A program made the position numbers and the translations under genes. Positions 58,079-64,000 of a DNA stretch of 64,000 bases are shown piece by piece. Positions within the stretch are counted from its first letter, which is position 1. Each line of letters starts with the position of its first letter. The notes under the pieces were generated by a model. The model was not told where the DNA came from. It did not search any database and saw nothing but the letters and a program-made list of their open reading frames with translations. The DNA is from Roseiarcus sp963835885 (GTDB lineage: Bacteria; Pseudomonadota; Alphaproteobacteria; Rhizobiales; Beijerinckiaceae): the NCBI GenBank assembly GCA_963835885.1, contig CAWIHF010000012.1, positions 186,001 to 250,000 on the forward strand, read 5' to 3'.

Positions 58079-59152
58079 TTGAACACGTCCGGAGCACGGG
58101 ATGGGCTGCCCGCCAGCCCACAGGCCGTGGTTCAACCCTTGACGCGCGCTGCGATCTTTCTGGTCGTGACGATGAACCCGGGCGCCGCCAATCGCGAGGC
58201 GGTCCGGTCATTCTGCGGAGACCTCGCAGCGCTCCTGCGCGCGGTGGGTTTCCGCGATCTCGAGGGAAACCTTTCCTGTGTGATGGGTTTTGGGTCGGAC
58301 GCCTGGGACAGGCTGTTTGGCCCACCGCGCCCGGCCGAGTTGCATCCTTTCCGCGAACTCAAGGCCGGATCTCGCCATGCCGTCGCCACGCCGGGCGATC
58401 TCATCTTTCACATCCGCTCGAAACGCATGGATCTCTGCTTCGAGTTGGCGACGCAGATCATGAGGCGCCTTGGGGACGCGGTCTCGCCGGTCGACGAAAC
58501 GCATGGCTTCAAATATTTCGATGACCGCGATCTCATCGGCTTCGTCGACGGAACGGAGAACCCGACCGGCCAAGCGGCGATCGACGCCGCGCTGGTGGGC
58601 GTTGAAGATTCGGCGTTCGAGGGCGGCAGCTATGTGGTGGTGCAAAGATACCTTCACGATCTGGCGGCCTGGCAGGCGCTGCCGACCGAGGCGCAGGAAC
58701 GCATCATCGGGCGCACCAAGCTTTCCGACATCGAACTCGACGAAGCCGTCAAGCCGACATTCGCCCACAATGCGCTGACCACAATCGTTGAGGACGGCAA
58801 GGAGAAGCAGATCCTTCGCGACAACATGCCGTTCGGCAGCGCCGCACAGGGTGAATTCGGCACCTATTTCATCGGCTACGCCCGTTCGCCGCGAACGATC
58901 GAGCAGATGCTGGTCAACATGTTCGTCGGCCGGCCCTCCGGCAACTACGATCGACTGCTGGATTTCAGCCGCGCCGTAACCGGCAATCTCTTCTTCGTGC
59001 CGTCCGCGACGTTCCTCGAGAACGTCGCGGCCGACGAGCCCGCGACCGCAGCGATTGCTGACCCGGTGATTTCGCCACCGCGACCGGACGCCTCGGCGCG
59101 CGACGGTTCGCTCGGCATCGGTTCCCTCAAAGGAGACCCTTCGCATGAATAA
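58079..59152 (+). CDS. DyP-type haem peroxidase with encapsulin-targeting tail
   Basis: A 357-residue dye-decolourising peroxidase using haem and H2O2. The signature G-x-x-D-G is in GFVDGTENPTG (Asp about 157), the proximal His in KPTFAHNALT (about 230) and the distal Arg in ILRDNMPFGSA (about 247), with GTYFIGYARSPRTIEQML. The C-terminus ends DGSLGIGSLKGDPSHE, the canonical cargo-loading peptide for encapsulin shells, after a Pro/Ala-rich linker. The start is a TTG at 58079 with GGAG upstream. It overlaps the encapsulin start by eight bases. Confidence 0.95.
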   Translation: MNTSGARDGLPASPQAVVQPLTRAAIFLVVTMNPGAANREAVRSFCGDLAALLRAVGFRDLEGNLSCVMGFGSDAWDRLFGPPRPAELHPFRELKAGSRHAVATPGDLIFHIRSKRMDLCFELATQIMRRLGDAVSPVDETHGFKYFDDRDLIGFVDGTENPTGQAAIDAALVGVEDSAFEGGSYVVVQRYLHDLAAWQALPTEAQERIIGRTKLSDIELDEAVKPTFAHNALTTIVEDGKEKQILRDNMPFGSAAQGEFGTYFIGYARSPRTIEQMLVNMFVGRPSGNYDRLLDFSRAVTGNLFFVPSATFLENVAADEPATAAIADPVISPPRPDASARDGSLGIGSLKGDPSHE

Positions 59153-59956
59153 CCTTTACCGGGAGCTTGCCCCGATCTCCGATGCGGCGTGGTCTCAAAT
59201 CGAGGAAGAGACGTCGCGCACCCTGAAGCGCTATCTCGCGGGGCGGCGCGTTGTGGACGTGCTGGGACCTGGCGGCGCCGCCCTCTCGGCGGTCGGCACG
59301 GGTCACCTGCGCAATGTCGACGCGCCCGGAGACGATATTCTTGCGCGCCAGCGCGAGGTGAAGCCGCTCGTCGAACTGCGCGTCCCGTTTGATCTCGATC
59401 GCCAGCAGATCGATGACGTGGAGCGTGGCGCGAACGACGCGGACTGGCAGCCCGCAAAGGACGCCGCGCGGCGGCTGGCCTTTGCGGAAGATCGCGCCAT
59501 CTTCGACGGCTACCCGGCCGCCGGCATTCAAGGCATCCGGCAGGGGACCAGCAATCCGGTGATGAACCTTCCCGCGAACGTAGCCGACTACCCCAACCCA
59601 TCGCGCGGGCCTTGAGCCAATTGCGTCTCGTCGGCGTCAACGGTCCCTATTCCGTGCTGCTGAGTGCCGAAGCCTACACGGAGCTTAGCGAAACGAGCGA
59701 CCATGGATATCCGGTATTGGAGCATATCAAGCGCCTCGTGGACGGCGAGATCATCTGGGCGCCCGCGATTGCCGGCGCGTTTGTGCTCACGACCCGGGGC
59801 GGCGACTTCGGCTTGCACATCGGCCAGGACATATCGATCGGGTATTTGAGCCACACCGATGCGGTCATCCGCTTGTACCTTCAGGAGACCTTCACCTTCC
59901 TCCTGCTCACAACGGAGGCTGCCGTTGCGCTGGCTCCCGCTGCGAAGGCTGATTGA
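59145..59956 (+). CDS. Encapsulin shell protein, family 1 (frameshifted)
   Basis: HK97-fold nanocompartment protein: MNNLYRELAPISDAAWSQIE, EETSRTLKRYLAGRRVVDVL, REVKPLVELRVPFDLDRQQI, FAEDRAIFDGYPAAGIQGI. Near 59600 the frame changes (one base short in a C-run) and continues LRLVGVNGPYSVLLSAEAYT, HIKRLVDGEIIWAPAIAGAF, GGDFGLHIGQDISIGYLSH and LQETFTFLLLTTEAAVAL. Joined, the length (about 270 residues) is normal. It would assemble a closed shell around the DyP enzyme encoded immediately upstream. Confidence 0.93.
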
Positions 59957-60415
59957 AAATCGTCCCAGAAACGATAATCGCGTCGACGGCCTGATGTGCG
60001 AGGATTGGCGATAGGAGGAGGCGTAGCAAGGTCGCTTCGAGATGCGCCGGCGTAACCTGCGCAGTTCCCGATGGATGGCCGTGTTGAACGCCGCGTCGGC
60101 GCGCCAGTTGACCTGACCACACGCGAGAGCCCGGACCATCCGCTTCGGCGCCGGATCAAAGGTTGCTTGAGCGCGTGCTTTTTGACGGAGCGGCCCGTCG
60201 GTTTGGCGAACCGCGCAATCGTGTCGGAATCCGCCTTTCCCGTTCGCAGGCGCTTAAGGGAACATTGTGACCATGGCGGCGATTTAAGGCTACGGGATTT
60301 CCCGGTCGCGGCTTCGCGCTCGTCTTGGAACCCAGCCGCGCGTCGCATTCGGAGCATCGCCCGCGTCGGGCGCCCTGCAAAGCTGAAGGCGTCGAGAGCG
60401 CGAGAAGGGTCAGCA
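59957..60415. other. Intergenic region, no gene accepted
   Basis: About 460 bases. Minus-strand frames read Arg/Ser-rich shadow-like sequence. A patch (RALACGQVNWRADAAFNTAI, near 60100) looks slightly protein-like but has no start or family. Confidence 0.35.
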
Positions 60416-60811
60416 ATGACCAATGCGCGCACGGTTTCTCTGCTCGCCGCTGCGACCGTCCTGAGCGGGTGGTTGGCCGGCGCCGCGCTCGAACGCTCGG
60501 CGGTCGGGACGCCCGTCTGGCAGGCATTCGGCCCCGAGGCATGGGCCCACTTCAGTCGTAGCGCAGTTTTCGGAACTGGTCTCGCGATGGACGCCGTCGT
60601 TGGCGTCGCCGCGACGGTCCTGATGATCGCCGCCGCGGTGAGCGCCGATTTCGACTGCAACAGCCATCGGGAGACTTCGGTCTCGCGCGCAACGCCGCCA
60701 AATCCGCCTTGCCAATTGCCAATTCGATCGCCTTCCGCCGTCCCGCCATGTCCTCAAACCCTGCTTCCAGAATCAAACCAGCAAGGCTACAAGCCATGTC
60801 GGGAAAAATGA
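60416..60811 (+). CDS. Small membrane protein, C-terminus probably out of frame
   Basis: From ATG 60416: MTNARTVSLLAAATVLSGWL and AGAALERSAVGTPVWQAFGP, then SAVFGTGLAMDAVVGVAATV and LMIAAAVSADFD. There are two hydrophobic helices with a polar loop, like DUF1772-type membrane proteins of about 150 residues. After about 60660 the sequence turns into Pro/Ser-rich text without hydrophobic helices, so an indel probably hides the true C-terminal half. Function unknown. Confidence 0.55.
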   Translation: MTNARTVSLLAAATVLSGWLAGAALERSAVGTPVWQAFGPEAWAHFSRSAVFGTGLAMDAVVGVAATVLMIAAAVSADFDCNSHRETSVSRATPPNPPCQLPIRSPSAVPPCPQTLLPESNQQGYKPCREK

Positions 60812-60857
60812 ATCCCGCGCATAGGATCGGTTTCAACGAATCGATGAACTAGAGGAG

Positions 60858-61412
60858 TTGACAATTCTGCTGTCGCGTGCGGCAAACACTTCGCCGGAAT
60901 CAAGAAACGCCACGCTGAGAACAAATTCATTCGCCAAAAGTAGCAGGTCAGCCGAGCTCCGGGAGGGCCTTGTGATCGCACGCGAGATTATTGCTACCTG
61001 CTCCAATCCGCACGTCGCCCGGGCTGCGATCGCCTCGATCGGCGGCGATTTCGCCGACCAGTTTTCGCGTGAGGCGGCTGACCGTAACCTGTCGAGCGGC
61101 GTGCTCGCGTCGCGACTGGTTTGCGAGTTCGCGCGAAAAGCTCGAGATCGCGATTGGGAAGGGGTGGACGCAGCGGTTCGCGGCGCGGATACGCCGATCC
61201 TCACCGGATTGCGCTACATTCTCCAGCGTGTTCTTGAAGTGGGAGACGACGGGGAAGAGGATTCTCTGTCTCCTTGGCAGTGGCGCGGCCACGCGAAGGC
61301 CAGCGGCTGGCCAACCCACAATTCTTTCGCATGTCGGGAACTCGGGCAAGGCTACGCTCTGATTGGGTGCGATTGGGAGCTTGTGAACGGCTCAAGATCA
61401 GCGCATCCTTGA
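60858..61412 (+). CDS. Hypothetical protein
   Basis: A 184-residue frame whose middle is clearly protein-like and helical: LREGLVIAREIIATCSNPHV, ARAAIASIGGDFADQFSREA, RLVCEFARKARDRDWEGVDA and ILTGLRYILQRVLEVGDDGE. The first 35 residues look less natural, so the true start may be later or shifted. It ends three bases before the xylulokinase gene and may be co-transcribed. No function recognised. Confidence 0.5.
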   Translation: MTILLSRAANTSPESRNATLRTNSFAKSSRSAELREGLVIAREIIATCSNPHVARAAIASIGGDFADQFSREAADRNLSSGVLASRLVCEFARKARDRDWEGVDAAVRGADTPILTGLRYILQRVLEVGDDGEEDSLSPWQWRGHAKASGWPTHNSFACRELGQGYALIGCDWELVNGSRSAHP

Positions 61413-61415
61413 CCG

Positions 61416-62873
61416 ATGTATCTCGGGCTGGACTGCGGCACATCCGGACTTAAAGCCCTGTTGGTCGACGAGCGGGACGCGCCGGTCGCGAGCGCGTCGC
61501 GCGCCTATTCCCCGGACCGCCCAAAGCCCGGCTGGTCGGAGCAGGATCCAGACGTCTGGCGCGCCGCGATGGCTGGCGCGATCGCCGACCTTCGGGCTGC
61601 GGACCCAAAGGCGCTCGGCGCCGTGCGCGCGATCGGCTTTTCCGGCCAGATGCACGGCGCCGTCGCGCTCGACCGGTCGGACAAGCCGGTGCGCCCGGCG
61701 ATCTTGCATAACGACGGCAGGGCGCATGCTGAAGCCGCCGAGCTTGCCCGCGACCATCCAACGCTTTCGGGCGTGGTCGGGGTGAAGCCGATGCCTGGCT
61801 TCACCGGGCCGAAGCTCCTGTGGCTGAGCCGCCGCGAGCCCGAACGGCGCAGCCAAATCGATTGTGTGCTTGCGCCGAAGGACTACTTGCGCCTCGCGCT
61901 CTGCGGCGAGCGCGGCACCGACATGAGCGACGCCGCTGGAACCTGGATGCTCGACGAGGCCGCCCGGATCTGGTCGAACGAAGCGCTCGCCGCCTGCCGT
62001 GCGGAGCCGGCATGGATGCCGGCGCTCTTCGAGGGGTCGTCCGCCGTCGGCAGGCTTCGACCGGCGGCTGCCGCCGAGTTCGGGCTGCCGCACGCCCTGG
62101 TGGTCGCCGGCGGCGGCGACGCGGCCGTGGGCGCGGTGGGTCTTGGCGCGATCGCGCCCGGCGAAGCCTTCATCTCTCTTGGCACGGCGACCCAGCTCAT
62201 CGTCGCCACGGACCGCTATCTCCGGGCGCCGGACCAATTGGTGCACAGTTTCGCGCACGCCCTGCCCGGCCGCTGGTACGCCATGGCCGCCATGCTGAAC
62301 GGCGCCGGAGCGCTCGCCTTCGCCGGACGCCTGCTCGGCGAGACGCCCGAATCCCTCGAACACAGTGCGGCGGACGGATACCGAGGGCCAGGCGGCCTCC
62401 TGTTCCTGCCTTACCTGTCCGGCGAGCGCACTCCGCTCGACGATCCCAACGCCCGCGGCGTGCTGTTCGGCATGGCGGAGACGACGACCCGCGCCGACGT
62501 CGCCCGCGCCGTGATGGAGGGCGTCGCGCTGACGCTCGCCGACGCGCGCGACAGCCTGCACGCGGCCGGCGCAGCAATCGAACGTGTCGGCCTCATCGGG
62601 GGCGGAGCCAAAAGCGCCCTCTGGACGCGCATGATCGCCGCCGCGACCGGCTTCACTGTGCTCCGCATGCAGGGCGGCGAGACCGGCCCCGCCTTTGGCG
62701 CCGCGCGACTTGCGCGCCTGGGGGCGACGGGCGAACCGGCCGAAGCCGTCTGCCGACCGCCGAAGATCGCCGACGAGACGCGGCCGGATCCGCAGCTGGC
62801 GGTCGCCTTCGCCAGGCAAAGGCATCGACTCACCGCGCTCTACGCGGCGCTAAAGGCCGAGTTCCGGCGGTAG
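61416..62873 (+). CDS. xylB: Xylulokinase (FGGY family)
   Basis: A 485-residue kinase phosphorylating D-xylulose to xylulose 5-phosphate. Phosphate-1 motif: MYLGLDCGTSGLKALLVDE. Catalytic region: AIGFSGQMHGAVALDRSDKP, with LAPKDYLRLALCGERGTDMS and the base Asp in DMSDAAGTWMLD. ATP-domain motifs: VVAGGGDAAVGAVGLGAI, FISLGTATQLIV, FLPYLSGERTPLDDPNARGV and VGLIGGGAKSALWTRMIAAA. The sequence is intact. No xylA isomerase lies here. It complements the ABC importer and Weimberg genes elsewhere in the window. Confidence 0.94.
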   Translation: MYLGLDCGTSGLKALLVDERDAPVASASRAYSPDRPKPGWSEQDPDVWRAAMAGAIADLRAADPKALGAVRAIGFSGQMHGAVALDRSDKPVRPAILHNDGRAHAEAAELARDHPTLSGVVGVKPMPGFTGPKLLWLSRREPERRSQIDCVLAPKDYLRLALCGERGTDMSDAAGTWMLDEAARIWSNEALAACRAEPAWMPALFEGSSAVGRLRPAAAAEFGLPHALVVAGGGDAAVGAVGLGAIAPGEAFISLGTATQLIVATDRYLRAPDQLVHSFAHALPGRWYAMAAMLNGAGALAFAGRLLGETPESLEHSAADGYRGPGGLLFLPYLSGERTPLDDPNARGVLFGMAETTTRADVARAVMEGVALTLADARDSLHAAGAAIERVGLIGGGAKSALWTRMIAAATGFTVLRMQGGETGPAFGAARLARLGATGEPAEAVCRPPKIADETRPDPQLAVAFARQRHRLTALYAALKAEFRR

Positions 62874-62884
62874 CGGTTTCAACC

Positions 62885-63474
62885 TCACAAGGCGCGTAAC
62901 GCTCTTTCGACCCGGGCGACGAAGGCGCGGCGCGTCGCATCGGTCGATTGGTCGACGTTGTAGAGGGCGTGGTATTCGGACTTCGCCTTGCCGTTGGCGA
63001 ACCAGGGCAGGAAGCGCGTGATTGTCTTGCGCGGTCCATCGCCATCCAGAACGCCGCCGACCATGGCTGCCCGTACGTGACGACGCCGACGATCCTGCTG
63101 AGGTTGTCGAGCGACGGCCTGGCGCGCCTGGGGTTCGACGTCTCGTAGGCGACGCCAGGAATCAGGAGCCGATCAAAGAATCCCTTGAGCATCGCAGGCG
63201 GTCCAAAACACCAGGCGGGGTATTGTACGAGCAACGCTTCTGCGGCCTTCACCCGTTCCACGTAGGCTTCGAGACCGAGTTGATTGCGCGGCGACTCGAA
63301 ATAATGCCGGCGCTCGTCTGCCGTCAGCGCCGGCTGAAACCCCTCCGCATAGAGATCGAGCAGGTCGATGGAATGCCGGCCTCCCTTCAGCGCGTTCAGC
63401 GCGGCGGCGCGAATCGCAGCGTGGAAGCTGTCCGGGAGGGGATGACAATAGAGATAGAGAACCCGCACTTGCAT
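62885..63474 (-). CDS. NAD(P)H oxidoreductase, flavodoxin-like fold (frameshifted)
   Basis: FMN-dependent quinone-reductase-like protein: QVRVLYLYCHPLPDSFHAAI (phosphate loop), VKAAEALLVQYPAWCFGPPA, MLKGFFDRLLIPGVAYETSN and IVGVVTYGQPWSAAFW. There a G is missing near 63045. In the adjacent register the rest reads GDGPRKTITRFLPWFANGKA, EYHALYNVDQSTDATRRAFV, ARVERALRAL and stops at 62885. Restored length is about 196 residues. The gene faces xylulokinase (convergent). Confidence 0.85.
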
Positions 63475-64000
63475 GCCTTCCCACGATCCGTCGGCGCCCG
63501 CCTGCGAACCGCCGTCGAACGCAATCGTTCCTTCGCCCGACCGCGCGGCGCGACCGAGAGGGCGACGGTTGATCGAGAGCGGGCGCCATCTCGGGACGCG
63601 ATTCTCGCTTTTTCAATGCGTTCCGGCGCCATTTGCGACCGCGGGCCGCGGCCCAGGAGATCAACGATCGTGCGGAGCAAAGATTCCGATTCTCCTGGCC
63701 GGTTCGGCTCTATCCGAGCGACATCGTCGCCCGTCCGGGGGAATTCGCGATCCTACCGCGCCATGTAACGGACTCGGCGGCGGTGCTCCGATTTGGCGAT
63801 CGGCTGCCATTGGATCAGCGAAACGAATGTACCATGGAATCCCGATCCCCGGAAATGATTGTTTTGCCGTCGTCCCGTAACCAATTGTGAAAGCTTCAAT
63901 ATTTTCACTTATTGGATCTTCCGGGCGACTCGAGGACATCACCCATGCGGGAAGCGTCCGAGCCTCGGCAATTGCCGCAGATCGACGACGGGTGCAAGAA
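63475..64000. other. Right edge, possible PilZ-like relic and a possible gene start at 63944
   Basis: On the + strand near 63670-63800 one frame reads NDRAEQRFRFSWPVRLYPSD, somewhat like the R-x-x-x-R opening of PilZ domains, but no complete domain follows. An ATG at 63944 (MREASEPRQLPQIDDGCKK) runs off the window. Neither can be confirmed. Confidence 0.25.

Noticed and set aside
59881..60660. A 259-codon minus-strand frame after encapsulin
   Set aside because: Composition is Ser/Arg/Thr-rich like a shadow frame, with no conserved motif; part overlaps the better-supported membrane protein at 60416.

Overview
The window is GC-rich DNA from an alphaproteobacterium, most likely of the Hyphomicrobiales (Rhizobiales). 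The evidence is an AMIN-domain amidase divergent from a long RNase E gene, a class I PHA synthase, a GguC/AraD1 protein, a minCDE operon and an XylX-type Weimberg dehydratase. The genus cannot be read from the sequence. Many genes that must work (rne, sdhB, uvrA) are split by one-base insertions or deletions, several of them in homopolymer runs. The simplest reading is residual assembly error, so frameshifts are reported as features of this sequence and not as proof of gene death.

Layout. 1-5.3 kb: amiC (partial), rne with a long leader, and a GguC/AraD1 protein. 5.3-7.5 kb: repeats and a first IS200-type element. 7.5-13.3 kb: a defence-type locus, a STAND/NACHT-like NTPase followed by a protein with a C-terminal PD-(D/E)XK-like nuclease region; the NTPase is split by an IS1380-family element. 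13.7-19.6 kb: sugar-acid catabolism (UxaA/GarD-type dehydratase, FCD-GntR regulator, XylX-type dehydratase, ketoglutarate-semialdehyde dehydrogenase, PfkB kinase). 19.7-23.6 kb: sdhCDA, an antitoxin plus a gutted PIN toxin, then sdhB. 24-27 kb: a small HTH protein and phaC. 27.6-32.4 kb: a monosaccharide ABC importer. 32.5-34.1 kb: a KamA-like radical-SAM protein and two small membrane proteins. 34.3-35.9 kb: a membrane adenylate cyclase split by a second IS200 copy, with a perfect CRP-type palindrome upstream.

36-37.7 kb: a secreted protein and a thioredoxin-fold protein. 38.0-42.4 kb: a compact four-gene cassette (coiled-coil unknown, BrxD-like pseudo-ATPase, BrxD-like ATPase, SNF2 helicase), the best candidate here for an undescribed system. 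43-49.5 kb: small genes; a Tat-exported amidohydrolase split by an IS4-superfamily element with a 9-bp target duplication; and a second IS1380-like element that has cut off the 3' end of a KaiC-like gene. 49.6-56.2 kb: glutathione peroxidase, minCDE, ssb, uvrA. 56.3-57.0 kb: toxin-antitoxin debris. 57.1-60 kb: a hydrolase and a DyP peroxidase-encapsulin operon. 60.4-64 kb: two hypotheticals, xylulokinase and an NAD(P)H oxidoreductase.

How the genes fit together. The ABC importer, xylulokinase, GguC/AraD1 and the XylX/semialdehyde-dehydrogenase pair point to pentose or aldaric-acid use. The oxidative branch ends in 2-oxoglutarate and lies beside succinate dehydrogenase. The DyP enzyme carries an encapsulin-targeting tail just before the shell gene. 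Four mobile elements have disrupted four host genes (STAND NTPase, cyclase, amidohydrolase, kaiC-like). For three of these the uninterrupted reading frame, or most of it, can be rebuilt from the flanks.
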